Assembly: GCF_027943945.1 (NCBI RefSeq)
Contig: NZ_AP027141.1
Location: 1,116,001 to 1,180,000 of the forward strand
Reading direction: 5' to 3'
DNA length: 64,000 nt
Source of the DNA: Microbacterium terricola
GTDB lineage: Bacteria; Actinomycetota; Actinomycetes; Actinomycetales; Microbacteriaceae
Each line of letters opens with the position of its first letter. The stretch's first letter is position 1. Positions 7,344 through 16,141 of this stretch are shown here, in pieces. A program made the position numbers and the translations under genes. The notes beneath the pieces are model-generated. The model saw only the letters and a program-made list of their open reading frames with translations. It did not search any database and was not told the origin of the DNA.

Positions 7344-8621
7344 TCACCCCAGCGCGGCAAGCCACGCGCGGGCATGACGCTCCCACTTGGCGTACGCATC
7401 GGGGTACGCGGAGATCTGCACGGCCTGGGCGGCCTCGGTGTAGCTGAGCTTCTGCCAGCCGGGGATGTCGAGCAGCCCGCGCGTGCGGTGGCCGTTGGGA
7501 TCGTGCGCCCCGCCGTAGAAGACCTTGGTCGACCTGGTGGCGTTGTGGATCTGCATCCTCGTGCCCCAGCCGGTGCTGGGCCGCTGCTGGAAGAGCCCGA
7601 TCGAGTCGCGGTCGCCGCCGGCGAGGTTGCGCAGCGACGACTCCTGCATGGCCGTGCCGAGTGCGATCGCGATGCCGTGCTCGGAGACGCCGAGCGAGCG
7701 GCCGACCCGGATGATGAGCTTCGCGTTCTTCGCCTGCTCGCCGTCCAGCTTCACGATCGGCGTCTTCGTGCTCGTCGTGCTCCCGGCGTGCTTCTTCGGA
7801 GCAGCCGCGGCCGACTTGCCGGGGATCGCGAGCCTCTGACCCGGGTAGATGATCGAGTCCGCGCTCAGCTTGTTGGTGCGGAGGACGGCGTCGACCGAGG
7901 TGCCGTACTTCTGCGCGATCGACCACACCGTGTCGCCCGCGTGCACCGTGTGCGCCTTCTTCACCGAAACCGCCGAGGCACGACTGGCGGCGGGGGTGCT
8001 CTTCGAGCTCTTCGCGGGCTTCGTCGTGTGCCCGCCGGAGCCGGGGAGTGCCAGCTTCTGGCCGGGGTAGATGATCGAGGACGCGCTCATGCCGTTGGCC
8101 CGCAGGATCGCGCCGACCGACGTGCCGTGCCGCTGGGCGATCGCCCAGACGGTGTCGCCGGCGCGGACGGTGTGGCTGCCCTTCGCGGAAGTCTTCGCCG
8201 ACGCCTTCCCCGACGCCTCGGCCTTCGCGGGCGCCGAGCCGGCGGATGCCTTGCCGCTCAGCCGCAGCTTCTGCCCGGGGAAGATCACCGAGCGCGCGGT
8301 GAGGCCGTTGAGGGCCAGCACGTCGGCGGTGCGCAGTCCGTGGCGGACGGCGATCGCCCAGACGGTGTCGCCGGCCCGGACCGTGTAGGTCTTCGGCTTC
8401 GACTTCTTCGCCGGGGCCTTCAGCGCGTGCGCAGCGGTCGTGCCGGCGACATGGCCCGTGCCGCGGATCACCGGGTGGCGATCGATCGCGCTCACCGGCT
8501 CTGCGGCCTGTGCGGGCGTTGCGCCGAAGACCAGAGCGAGCGATCCCACGAGGGATGCCGGGACTCCTGCGGCGAGTGTGCGTGTGGTGCGGATGCGGAA
8601 TCGACGATCGGTTGAACGCAA
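7344..8621 (-). CDS. Secreted LysM cell-wall protein with lysozyme-like C-terminal domain
   Basis: 425 residues with a signal peptide (basic start, hydrophobic core, TPAQA around 35-39). Three LysM domains (about 78-122, 149-193 and 223-267), each with the AGDTVW(A/S)IA core, bind peptidoglycan and are joined by Ala/Lys/Ser-rich linkers. The C-terminal part (about 295-425) has GTAMQESS (Glu 327) and IGLFQQRPS, the look of a lytic transglycosylase or lysozyme-like fold, so it probably cleaves glycan strands. The TTG start has AGGGGG upstream at a normal distance. It ends 44 bases before the PASTA kinase start, on the same strand. Activity is inferred from family resemblance only. Confidence 0.85.
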   Translation of the reverse strand: MRSTDRRFRIRTTRTLAAGVPASLVGSLALVFGATPAQAAEPVSAIDRHPVIRGTGHVAGTTAAHALKAPAKKSKPKTYTVRAGDTVWAIAVRHGLRTADVLALNGLTARSVIFPGQKLRLSGKASAGSAPAKAEASGKASAKTSAKGSHTVRAGDTVWAIAQRHGTSVGAILRANGMSASSIIYPGQKLALPGSGGHTTKPAKSSKSTPAASRASAVSVKKAHTVHAGDTVWSIAQKYGTSVDAVLRTNKLSADSIIYPGQRLAIPGKSAAAAPKKHAGSTTSTKTPIVKLDGEQAKNAKLIIRVGRSLGVSEHGIAIALGTAMQESSLRNLAGGDRDSIGLFQQRPSTGWGTRMQIHNATRSTKVFYGGAHDPNGHRTRGLLDIPGWQKLSYTEAAQAVQISAYPDAYAKWERHARAWLAALG

Positions 8622-8748
8622 GAGCTACCCCCTCTTCACCTCAAAAGACCGTGTCATGGAAGTCAATTCCTGTCAACGGGTGATAAAGGGAGTGAAGCAC
8701 GAGGCTGGAGTGACAGAAGTGCAGAACCAAGGGCTCCCGTCAGGATGA

Positions 8749-8754
8749 GATAGT
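8749..8754 (+). promoter_or_regulatory. Possible -10 box for the Rv2175c-type gene
   Basis: GATAGT, six bases before the GTG at 8761 and with no usable ribosome site. The spacing matches the leaderless pattern, but the first base is not T. Confidence 0.35.
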
Positions 8755-8760
8755 TGCTTC

Positions 8761-9090
8761 GTGACGGATACCCAATGGCTGTCCCTGCCCGAACTGGTGG
8801 AGGCGCTGGGCGAACCGCTCGGTCGCGTCCGCCGTCTGCTCGACGAGTACCAGCTCGTCGGATCCCGACGCGACGGGCCGCTCAAGGTGCCGGCCGTCTT
8901 CCTCGTGGACGGGGCGCCGCTGCCGTCGCTGCGCGGCACGGTGATCGTGCTGCACGACGCCGGTTTCACCGACGACGAGGCGATCGACTGGCTGCTCGGC
9001 GTGGACGACTCCATCGGCGCCGCGCCCATCGACGCGCTGCGTCAGGGGCGCAAGAGCGAGGTCAGGCGCGTCGCGCGCACCCTGCTCTGA
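8761..9090 (+). CDS. Rv2175c-family DNA-binding protein
   Basis: 109 residues, GTG start. The sequence from WLSLPELVEALGEPLGRVRR onward is an N-terminal winged helix-turn-helix-like region, followed by VFLVDGAPLPSLRGTVIVLHDAGF and a basic C-terminus. This is the small family typified by M. tuberculosis Rv2175c, a DNA-binding protein phosphorylated by PknL. In this window it lies two genes from the PknL-type kinase, which supports the same pairing. It is divergent from the LysM gene and converges on the prenyl synthase, with 18 bases between their stops. Its DNA target is unknown. Confidence 0.8.
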   Translation: MTDTQWLSLPELVEALGEPLGRVRRLLDEYQLVGSRRDGPLKVPAVFLVDGAPLPSLRGTVIVLHDAGFTDDEAIDWLLGVDDSIGAAPIDALRQGRKSEVRRVARTLL

Positions 9091-9108
9091 TCCGGTCGGT
9101 GCGCCGCG

Positions 9109-10203
9109 TCAGGTGACGCGGACGGTCGCGGCGCGCGCCAGGTCGCGCAGCTCGCCGACCGCGGCGTTGCCGAGCCGAGCGCCCGAGAGTGCCCGGTCGG
9201 CGCGGTGGGCGGAGTCGGCGATCAGCTGCTCGACCCGCTCCAGGGCGCCGGTGTCGACGATGGTGCGCTGCAGTGACGCGATCTGATCCGCATCGAGCTC
9301 GGCGTCGCCGATCAGCTCATCCATGATCCGACGCGCTGAGGGGGCGAGGGCCTCCCGTGCATAGGCGACGAGCACGGTGCGCTTGCCCTCCCTCAGGTCG
9401 TCTCCGGACGGCTTGCCGGTGCGGCTCTCGTCGCCGAACACGCCGAGCACGTCATCGCGCAGCTGGAAGGCGATCCCCACCGGATGCCCGAAGCCCTCCA
9501 GCGCGACCTGCTGCGCAGCATCCGCTCCGGCGAGCGCGGCGCCGATCGCCAGGGGATGCTGGATGCTGTAGCGCGCCGACTTGAGCGAGGCGATCCGCAG
9601 CGCGCGCTCCGCGTGGCGGTCATCGGACTCGGTGAGGTAGGCCGACTCCTCGGCGATGTCGAGGAACTGGCCGATCGTCACCTCGCGCCGCATGGTGGCG
9701 TAGCGGGCGCGCGCATCGGCCGCGCGATCGGCGGGCGTCGCCGCCAGGGCCTCCTCGAAGAGGTCGTCGCTCCACGCCACCAGCAGGTCGCCGAGGAGGA
9801 TCGCGCCCGAACGGCCGAACGCCGCCGCATCGCCGATCCAGCCCGCCTCGCGGTGCTGCTGCTCGAGCGCGCGGTGCGCGGCAGGGCGGCCACGTCGGGT
9901 GTCGGAGTTGTCGATGATGTCGTCGTGCACCAGCGCGGCGGCCTGGAAGATCTCGAGCGCGGCGGCGGCCGTCACCACCGCATCGTCCGGCGTCGCGGCG
10001 GGGCCTCCGGCCTCGGCGACGGCGCGCCAGCCGGCCAGGCAGAAGCGCCCGCGAAGACCCTTTCCGCCGCTCAGAGCTCTGGCGCCCGCCTCGACGAACA
10101 GCTGCGCCTCGGCGCCCAGATCGGCGGCGAGAACGCGCTGGGACGTGAGGAAGGCATCCACTCGCTGGGAAACCGCCGCGATCGGGTCCACAGAGGAAGA
10201 CAC
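9109..10203 (-). CDS. idsA: Polyprenyl (isoprenyl) diphosphate synthase
   Basis: 364 residues. It elongates allylic diphosphates with isopentenyl diphosphate. Both Asp-rich motifs are intact: the first is DDIID at 94-98 followed by TRRG, the second is LRDD at 247-250. The residue before the first motif region (FQAAALVHDD) is small, as in medium-chain (geranylgeranyl-type) enzymes, but chain length cannot be fixed by eye. The GTG start lies six bases after TAGGCT and has no ribosome site. It is the equivalent of idsA2 in the mycobacterial pknL region and may supply prenyl chains for quinones, carotenoids or lipid carriers. Confidence 0.9.
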   Translation of the reverse strand: MSSSVDPIAAVSQRVDAFLTSQRVLAADLGAEAQLFVEAGARALSGGKGLRGRFCLAGWRAVAEAGGPAATPDDAVVTAAAALEIFQAAALVHDDIIDNSDTRRGRPAAHRALEQQHREAGWIGDAAAFGRSGAILLGDLLVAWSDDLFEEALAATPADRAADARARYATMRREVTIGQFLDIAEESAYLTESDDRHAERALRIASLKSARYSIQHPLAIGAALAGADAAQQVALEGFGHPVGIAFQLRDDVLGVFGDESRTGKPSGDDLREGKRTVLVAYAREALAPSARRIMDELIGDAELDADQIASLQRTIVDTGALERVEQLIADSAHRADRALSGARLGNAAVGELRDLARAATVRVT

Positions 10204-10209
10204 GGGCCT

Positions 10210-10215
10210 AGCCTA
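10210..10215 (-). promoter_or_regulatory. -10 box for leaderless prenyl synthase transcript
   Basis: TAGGCT on the minus strand, six bases (AGGCCC) before the GTG at 10203, with no ribosome site. It is divergent from TAGACT at 10233-10238, about 18 bases away. Confidence 0.55.
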
Positions 10216-10232
10216 GTGATCAGCGTGACGCG

Positions 10233-10238
10233 TAGACT
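10233..10238 (+). promoter_or_regulatory. -10 box for the DUF3040 gene
   Basis: TAGACT with a leader of about 25 bases that carries a strong GAGGGGG ribosome site before the ATG at 10270. Confidence 0.45.
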
Positions 10239-10269
10239 CGAAGCGTCCGATCGAGCAAGAGGGGGATGC

Positions 10270-10641
10270 ATGCCACTGTCAGAACAGGAGCAGCGTCTGC
10301 TTGATGAGATGGAGCGCCATCTCATGCACAACGACGCAGATGTCGTCAGCGCCGCGCGGAACGGTCGGACGCTCAGCTACCGCAACATCGTCTACGGCAC
10401 GATCCTCGTGCTCCTCGGCCTCGGGGCCCTCGTCATCGGCGTCTCCACGCAGCTCGTCGTCGTCGGTGTGCTCGGCTTCGTCGCCATGCTCGGCGGCGTC
10501 GTCCTCGCGGTCACGCCCACGAGGGGCACGCCGGTCGTCCCCACGGACAAGCCGCACCGTGCGCCCGCCTCGCCGCAGCCGTCCGCATCCTTCATGGATC
10601 GCATGAACGACCGCTGGGACCGCCGCAACGAGGATCGCTGA
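10270..10641 (+). CDS. DUF3040 membrane protein
   Basis: 123 residues. The opening MPLSEQEQRLLDEMERHL is the conserved start of the DUF3040 family, which is common in actinobacteria and has no assigned function. Two membrane helices follow (about 40-58 and 63-81), then a basic tail with MDRMNDRWDRR. The start is set by the GAGGGGG site. It stands alone, upstream of mraZ, and is closed by a strong terminator at 10673-10701. Its position before the division cluster is typical, but nothing in the sequence shows a division role. Confidence 0.82.
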   Translation: MPLSEQEQRLLDEMERHLMHNDADVVSAARNGRTLSYRNIVYGTILVLLGLGALVIGVSTQLVVVGVLGFVAMLGGVVLAVTPTRGTPVVPTDKPHRAPASPQPSASFMDRMNDRWDRRNEDR

Positions 10642-10672
10642 TCCGCACCATCCGCTGACGCCAGCCGACTGA

Positions 10673-10701
10673 GCACCGACCTTCACGGTCGGTGCTTTTT
10701 T
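10673..10701 (+). terminator. Intrinsic terminator after the DUF3040 gene
   Basis: A perfect 9-bp stem GCACCGACC / GGTCGGTGC with loop TTCAC, followed directly by six T. It separates the DUF3040 gene from the mraZ operon. Confidence 0.9.
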
Positions 10702-10790
10702 CGTGCGCCGAGGGGTGTCTCTCCGTCCGGCATCTGCCCTCTTGTGGGGCGAGTGGAGGGCCGGTGGAGATCGCGCACATTTGGGGAGAC

Positions 10791-10820
10791 AAAGTGGAGG
10801 GAAGTGGAGTAATGTGGTGG
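10791..10820 (+). promoter_or_regulatory. MraZ box overlapping the mraZ promoter
   Basis: Three direct repeats with an exact 10-bp period: AAAGTGGAGG, GAAGTGGAGT and AATGTGGTGG. This is the AAAGTGG-type repeat bound by MraZ in other bacteria. Looser GTGG(A/G)G words occur upstream at 10744-10769. A candidate -10 box TAATGT (10810-10815) lies inside the last repeats, so binding should block the promoter, which fits MraZ autorepression. Confidence 0.75.
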
Positions 10821-10857
10821 CAATCCGACGGATCGGGGCGAACGGGAGGCGGCGCAG

Positions 10858-11289
10858 ATGCTTCTCGGCACGCACACTCCCAAGCTCGACGACAAGGGGC
10901 GCGTCATCCTTCCCTCCAAGTTCCGCGACGATCTCGGCGCCGGCGTCGTCATCACCCGCGGACAGGAGCGGTGCCTCTACGTCTTCTCCGCGGCTGAGTT
11001 CGAGCGCATCCACGAGCGCATCCGAGAGACCCCGCTGACCAACAAGCAGGCGCGCGACTTCCTGCGCATGTTCCTGTCCGGCGCGAGCGCCGAGAAGCCG
11101 GACGGTCAGAACCGCGTGACCATCCCGCAGCCGCTGCGCACCTACGCCGGCCTCGAGCGCGAGCTCGTCGTCACGGGTGTCGGCGCGCACGCCGAGATCT
11201 GGAACGCCGACGCGTGGAACGCCTACGCCGAGGGCAACGAGGAGACCTACGCCGAACTGGAGCAGGAGGTGATCCCGGGCCTGTTCTGA
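10858..11289 (+). CDS. mraZ: Transcriptional regulator MraZ
   Basis: 143 residues, normal length. Two SpoVT/AbrB-like half domains are seen, each with the D-x-K/N-GR-x-x-(I/L)P signature: [14 protein letters not shown] near 10-23 and [14 protein letters not shown] near 81-94. MraZ forms a ring that binds repeated boxes upstream of its own operon, and such boxes lie 38-67 bases upstream of this start. The ATG is preceded by GGGAGG. It heads the division and cell wall cluster, with rsmH 98 bases downstream. Confidence 0.95.
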   Translation: MLLGTHTPKLDDKGRVILPSKFRDDLGAGVVITRGQERCLYVFSAAEFERIHERIRETPLTNKQARDFLRMFLSGASAEKPDGQNRVTIPQPLRTYAGLERELVVTGVGAHAEIWNADAWNAYAEGNEETYAELEQEVIPGLF

Positions 11290-11387
11290 GCCCTTGGTCC
11301 TGACTCCCAGCCGCTGACGCCCTGACGCACTTCCCCGGCGCCAGGTCGAGCGGATGGGGATCAGGACCCAGGGACCCGCCCCGCATC

Positions 11388-12341
11388 ATGAGCTCCGACG
11401 ACATCCACACCCCTGTGCTGCTCGACCGCTGTGTCGAACTGCTGGCGCCCGCGCTCGAGCGCGACGGCGCCGTCCTCGTCGACGCCACGCTCGGCATGGG
11501 CGGGCACTCCGAGGCGTTCCTCCGGCGATTCAGCGGGCTGCAGCTGATCGGCCTCGACCGCGACACCGACGCGCTGCGGATCGCGGGGGAGCGGCTGGCC
11601 CCATTCGGTGACCGCGTCACGCTCGTGCACACCGTCTACGACGGCATCGCGAAGGCCGTCGCCTCGACCGGTCGCGACCGGGTCGACGCGATCCTGTTCG
11701 ACCTCGGCGTCTCGTCGCTGCAGCTCGATGTCGCCGACCGCGGCTTCGCCTACGCGCAGGACGCTCCGCTGGACATGCGGATGGACCAGTCCGCCGGCAC
11801 GACGGCAGCCGACGTGCTCGCCGCGTACAGCGAGGGTGAGCTGCGCCGCATCTTCGAGCGCTACGGCGAGGAGAAGCTGTCGGCCCGCTACGCCCGCGCG
11901 ATCGTGCACGCACGCGCCGACGGGCCGATCGATCGCTCCGGCCGACTCGTCGACATCCTGCAGGCGGCGACCCCCGCAGCGCTCAAGAGCGCCGGGCACC
12001 CCGCCAAGCGCGTGTTCCAGGCGCTGCGCATCGAGGTCAACCGCGAGCTCAGCGTGCTGGAGCGCGCGATCCCGGCCGCGCTCGATCTGCTTCCCGTGGG
12101 CGGGCGCATCGTGGTGATGTCGTACCAGTCGCTGGAGGACAGGCTCGTCAAGCGGGAGTTCGCGCAGGCGTCCGCCTCGACGGCCCCACCGGGCCTCCCG
12201 GTCGAGCTCCCCGAGCACGCCCCTCGCTTCAAGCTCCTCGTCAAGGGTGCAGAGCAGGCGTCCGACGACGAGCGCGCGCGCAACCCGCGCGCCACCCCCG
12301 TGCGCCTGCGCGCCGCCGAGCGTCTGCGGGAGGGGGCATGA
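11388..12341 (+). CDS. rsmH: 16S rRNA (cytosine1402-N4)-methyltransferase
   Basis: 317 residues. It methylates C1402 in the ribosomal decoding centre using S-adenosylmethionine. Visible landmarks are [13 protein letters not shown] at the N-terminus, the SAM-binding [15 protein letters not shown] (about 31-45), [10 protein letters not shown] and the long LDMRMD motif, and [15 protein letters not shown] in the C-terminal half. Second gene of the dcw cluster. The next gene starts at 12338, so its ATG overlaps this stop codon (ATGA), a sign of translational coupling. Confidence 0.95.
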   Translation: MSSDDIHTPVLLDRCVELLAPALERDGAVLVDATLGMGGHSEAFLRRFSGLQLIGLDRDTDALRIAGERLAPFGDRVTLVHTVYDGIAKAVASTGRDRVDAILFDLGVSSLQLDVADRGFAYAQDAPLDMRMDQSAGTTAADVLAAYSEGELRRIFERYGEEKLSARYARAIVHARADGPIDRSGRLVDILQAATPAALKSAGHPAKRVFQALRIEVNRELSVLERAIPAALDLLPVGGRIVVMSYQSLEDRLVKREFAQASASTAPPGLPVELPEHAPRFKLLVKGAEQASDDERARNPRATPVRLRAAERLREGA

Positions 12342-12913
12342 GCATCGCACAGCAGTCGGCGACAGCATCCGTCGTCCCGTTCTGGGAGGACCCGCCGGTT
12401 CGGCGCCTCCACGTGGTCGCGGCGCCGGCACCGGCCAGGCGGCCGAGGCTGCTGTACGGCATCGTCGCCGTGGCCGGCGCGATCGCGATCGGCGCGGCGC
12501 AGATGTCGCTCTCGGTGCTGACCACGCAGGGCTCGTACGAGATCGCCGACCTCACCCAGCAGAAGCGGCAGCTGGACTGGGACAAGGAGATCATCGCCGA
12601 CGATCTCGCCGGTCTCAGCTCGCCCCAGTACCTCGCCGCCAACGCCTCCGCACTCGGCATGGTGATCAACGAGTCGCCGTCGTACCTGCGCCTGAGCGAC
12701 GGAAAGCTCCTCGGCAGCGGCGACGTCGCTCTCGGCGCGACCTCGGTCGACGCCATCAACCGCGGCGCCGTCGCCAACGCGCTCATCACCGACACCCCGC
12801 TCGTCACCGACCCCGAGGCGACGATCGTCGGCCAGCCGGTGATCGCCGACGACGCAGTCCTCAACACTCCGGTGCCGCTGACCGACGGTCTGCCCACGCC
12901 GGCCACACACTGA
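12338..12913 (+). CDS. FtsL-like division protein
   Basis: 191 residues in the position of ftsL, between rsmH and ftsI. A cytoplasmic part (about 1-36) with Pro/Arg-rich [11 protein letters not shown] precedes one membrane helix (about 38-58), then a coiled-coil-like stretch [20 protein letters not shown] with leucine/isoleucine spacing (about 68-90), as in FtsL/DivIC, and a longer extracytoplasmic tail rich in Ala, Pro and Thr. Sequence identity alone is weak, so the name rests on place and architecture. It would join FtsQ and the FtsW-FtsI synthase at the septum. It is 4 bases from ftsI. Confidence 0.75.
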   Translation: MSIAQQSATASVVPFWEDPPVRRLHVVAAPAPARRPRLLYGIVAVAGAIAIGAAQMSLSVLTTQGSYEIADLTQQKRQLDWDKEIIADDLAGLSSPQYLAANASALGMVINESPSYLRLSDGKLLGSGDVALGATSVDAINRGAVANALITDTPLVTDPEATIVGQPVIADDAVLNTPVPLTDGLPTPATH

Positions 12914-12917
12914 ATCC

Positions 12918-14708
12918 ATGTCGACGCGAAGCACCCGAAGCCAACGTCGCCGCACCGTCGTCGCGCTAGCCGTCGTCCTGGCGGTGCTGGCCGGCTTCAT
13001 CGTGCGCCTCGTCGACATCCAGGTGGTCAACGCCGAGGAGCACATCGAGGACTCGATGGAGAACGCCCTCGCGGGCGGTCAGACCCTCTACGGCGCGCGC
13101 GGGTCGATCGTCGACGCCGGGGGCAACCTGCTCGCCGGCAGCATCCTCCAGTACGACTGCCAGCTCGATCCGCTGCTCATCACGCAGATCGACGCGGATA
13201 TCATCGACGGCACCTCCACCGCAGACCCGTGGTCGACGGTGTCGGTGCAGATCGCGGAGATCACGGGTCAGAAGGTCGAGAAGGTGCAGCAGATCGTCGC
13301 CGACACCCTCGCCGAAGACCCCGACTCGCGATTCGTGTACCTGGACAAGGGCGTCGACACCGAGGTCTACCGGGGGCTCGCCGACCTGGGCGCGCCCTAC
13401 CTCGTGTGCCTGTCGCATCCGGCGCGGTCGTACCCGGACGGTGCGGTCGCCGGCAACCTCGTCGGGTTCGTCAGCTCGGACGGCGAGGCCCTGGCGGGCC
13501 TGGAGGTCCTCGAGAACGACTGCCTCACGCCCACCAACGGAAAGCAGTCGTACCAGCGCGGCAAGGACGGCGTGATCATCCCGGGCACCGAGGTGCGGCA
13601 GGAGGCCGCGGACGGCGGCACCGTGCAGCTCACGATCGACAACGACCTGCAGTGGTACATGCAGCAGCTGATCGCCGAGCAGGGCCAGAACATGAAGGCG
13701 AAGAGCGGATCGATCATGGTCTACGAGGTGGCCACGGGCAAGATCCGCGCGGCCGCCGAATGGCCCAGCGTCGACCCGAACGAGCCGGGCGAGGCGAAGG
13801 TCCGCGACCGCGCGAGCCGCATCTTCACCAACTGGTTCGAACCGGGCTCGACGTTCAAGGCGCTGACCGCGGCGACCGTGATCGACGCGGGCGGGCAGAC
13901 GCCGCAGTCCAGCATCACCGCCTCGGGCAGCGAGACCTTCCCGAACGGGGCGCGTGTGCGCGACTCGTTCGCCCACCCTGCCTACAACTACACGCTCGCG
14001 GGCGTGCTCATCGACTCCTCGAACGTCGGCATCTCGAAGTTCAGCGAGAAGGTCAGCGCGAAGACCCGCTACACCTACCTGAAGAAGTTCGGCATCGGCG
14101 ACGGCAGCTCGGTGAACTTCCTGGGCGAGCAGAACGGGCTGATCTACCCGGTCGAGGAGTGGGGGGCGCAGACCACCTACAACACGTCGTACGGTCAGGG
14201 CCTCACGACGACCCTCCCCGAACTGGTCGGCGCCTACGGGGCCATCGCCAACGACGGTGTGCGGCTCCCGCTGCAGCTGGTCGAATCGTGCACGAAGGCC
14301 GACGGTTCCGTGGTGAAGCCCGAGCTGCCCGAGCCGGTGAAGGTCGTGAGCGCGTCGACGGCGGAGCAGGTGCGCGAGATCATCGGCAACGTCGCCACGC
14401 AGAGCACGAACGCCAAGCGGATCAAGATCGAGGGCTACAACATCGGCGTGAAGACGGGCACGGGCGAGAAGATCAACGATGCGGGCACCGGCTACAAGGC
14501 GGGCGCCTACTTCACGACGATGATCGGCATGGCACCCCTCGAGGACCCGCAGTACATCGTCGCGGTCACGCTCGACGAGCCCAGCAGGATAAAGTCGTCT
14601 GCGGCCAACGCGTCGGCCTGGCAGAAGGCGATGACCCAGGTGCTGAAGACCTACCGGGTGATGCCTTCGACGACGGACTTGGTGAAGCTCGCCAAGTTCG
14701 CCCAGTGA
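12918..14708 (+). CDS. ftsI: Septal class B penicillin-binding protein (peptidoglycan transpeptidase)
   Basis: 596 residues. An N-terminal membrane helix (about 14-34) is followed by a dimerisation domain and the transpeptidase domain. All three catalytic motifs are present: STFK at 311-314 (acylated S311), SSN at 367-369 and KTG at 512-514. It cross-links peptide stems at the septum together with FtsW. No PASTA repeats are present at the C-terminus. It begins 4 bases after the FtsL-like gene and is followed after 20 bases by murF, not by murE as in most relatives. Confidence 0.95.
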   Translation: MSTRSTRSQRRRTVVALAVVLAVLAGFIVRLVDIQVVNAEEHIEDSMENALAGGQTLYGARGSIVDAGGNLLAGSILQYDCQLDPLLITQIDADIIDGTSTADPWSTVSVQIAEITGQKVEKVQQIVADTLAEDPDSRFVYLDKGVDTEVYRGLADLGAPYLVCLSHPARSYPDGAVAGNLVGFVSSDGEALAGLEVLENDCLTPTNGKQSYQRGKDGVIIPGTEVRQEAADGGTVQLTIDNDLQWYMQQLIAEQGQNMKAKSGSIMVYEVATGKIRAAAEWPSVDPNEPGEAKVRDRASRIFTNWFEPGSTFKALTAATVIDAGGQTPQSSITASGSETFPNGARVRDSFAHPAYNYTLAGVLIDSSNVGISKFSEKVSAKTRYTYLKKFGIGDGSSVNFLGEQNGLIYPVEEWGAQTTYNTSYGQGLTTTLPELVGAYGAIANDGVRLPLQLVESCTKADGSVVKPELPEPVKVVSASTAEQVREIIGNVATQSTNAKRIKIEGYNIGVKTGTGEKINDAGTGYKAGAYFTTMIGMAPLEDPQYIVAVTLDEPSRIKSSAANASAWQKAMTQVLKTYRVMPSTTDLVKLAKFAQ

Positions 14709-14728
14709 CGCCGGGGCCGGAGAACCCC

Positions 14729-16141
14729 ATGATCACACTCACCATCGCGCAGATCGTCCACGCCCTCTCGGGTGAACCCTTCCTCGCCGGCGGCGACACC
14801 CTGGCCACCACCGTGTCCGGCGCCGTCGACACCGACTCCCGCCTGATCGGCCCCGGTGACGTCTTCGTCGCCAAACCCGGCGAGCACACCGACGGGCACC
14901 TCTTCGTGCCGACCGTCGCCGAAGCCGGTGCGGCCCTGGCCATCGTCGAGCATCCGGTCGACGCGCAGATCACGCAGATCGTCGTCGCCGACGTCGTCAC
15001 GGCCCTTGCGGACCTGGCCAGGGAGAACGTGGCCGGAGTGCGCGCGCACGGCCGGCTGCAGATCGTCGGCATCACGGGCTCCAACGGCAAGACGACGACC
15101 AAGAACATGCTGGCCCGCATCCTCGAGGACGAGGGCGAGACGGTGTCGCCGCGCGCCTCGTTCAACAACGAGGTCGGCGCGCCGCTCACGATGCTCAGGG
15201 TCGGCGACGGCACGCGCTATCTGGTGAGCGAGTTCGGCGCGAGCGCGCCGGGCGAGATCGCACGGCTCGCCGGTCTCGTCGAACCGGACTTCGGCGTCGT
15301 CCTGATGGTCGGCCTCGCCCACGCGGGCGGTTTCGGCGGCATCGAGGCGACGTTCCATGCCAAGTCGGAGCTCGTCCGCGCCCTGCGCCCTGGGGGGCTC
15401 GCCGTCCTGAACGCCGATGATCCGCGGGTGGCGGCGATGGCGCCCATCGCGGACGAGCGCGGAGTCTCGGTGCGCTGGTTCGGGCGGGGCGAGGGCGCCG
15501 ACGTCCGCGCCGGCGAGATCGAGGTCACGGCGACGGGCACGTCGACCACGGTGACCGTCGACGGCGTGGAGCACGCGCTGCGCCTGCGCGTCCTCGGCGC
15601 GCACCACGTCATGAACGCCCTCGCGGCCATCGCCACGGCGACCGCCCTCGGCGTCGACGCTGCCGCCGCGGTCGCGCGACTGGAGACGCTCGAGCTCGCC
15701 GAGCGGTGGCGCATGCAGCCGCTGGGCACCGACCGCATCCGCATCATCAACGACGCGTACAACGCGAGCCCTGACTCGATGGCTGCGGCGCTGCGCACCC
15801 TCGCCCAGATCACACGGCCGGGCGAACGCACCGTCGCCGTGCTCGGTGCCATGAGCGAGCTCGGCGAGTTCGCCGAAGAGGAGCACGACCGCGTCGGGCT
15901 GCTCGCCGTCCGCCTCGGCATCCAGCGGATCGTGGTGGTCGGCGCCGACGCCCGCCGCATGTTCCTCGAAGCCATCTCGCAGGGCTCCTGGGACGGCGAG
16001 GCCGTGTTCTTCGCGACGGCGGACGAGGCGTTCGACTACCTGCAGGGCGAACTGCGCGACGGCGACCGGGTACTGGTGAAGTCGTCCAACGCGGCGGGTC
16101 TGCGGTTCCTGGGTGATCGTCTGGGAGAATCGGTCTCGTGA
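14729..16141 (+). CDS. murF: UDP-N-acetylmuramoyl-tripeptide--D-alanyl-D-alanine ligase
   Basis: 470 residues. It adds the D-Ala-D-Ala dipeptide to the UDP-MurNAc tripeptide. The Mur-ligase ATP loop GSNGKTTTKN starts at G117 with Lys 121; SFNNEVGAPLTML and INDAYNASPDSM are MurF-specific. The murE-type diaminopimelate or lysine recognition motif is absent, so this is not a misnamed MurE. The ATG is 20 bases after ftsI; GGCCGGAGAA may serve as a weak ribosome site. Its stop overlaps the mraY start (GTGA). Confidence 0.95.
   Translation: MITLTIAQIVHALSGEPFLAGGDTLATTVSGAVDTDSRLIGPGDVFVAKPGEHTDGHLFVPTVAEAGAALAIVEHPVDAQITQIVVADVVTALADLARENVAGVRAHGRLQIVGITGSNGKTTTKNMLARILEDEGETVSPRASFNNEVGAPLTMLRVGDGTRYLVSEFGASAPGEIARLAGLVEPDFGVVLMVGLAHAGGFGGIEATFHAKSELVRALRPGGLAVLNADDPRVAAMAPIADERGVSVRWFGRGEGADVRAGEIEVTATGTSTTVTVDGVEHALRLRVLGAHHVMNALAAIATATALGVDAAAAVARLETLELAERWRMQPLGTDRIRIINDAYNASPDSMAAALRTLAQITRPGERTVAVLGAMSELGEFAEEEHDRVGLLAVRLGIQRIVVVGADARRMFLEAISQGSWDGEAVFFATADEAFDYLQGELRDGDRVLVKSSNAAGLRFLGDRLGESVS

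Noticed and set aside
8622..8760. A c-di-AMP (ydaO-type) riboswitch before the LysM gene
   Set aside because: Such riboswitches often control actinobacterial wall hydrolases, but the 139-base gap has none of the conserved blocks I know and is too short for one plus promoters in both directions.
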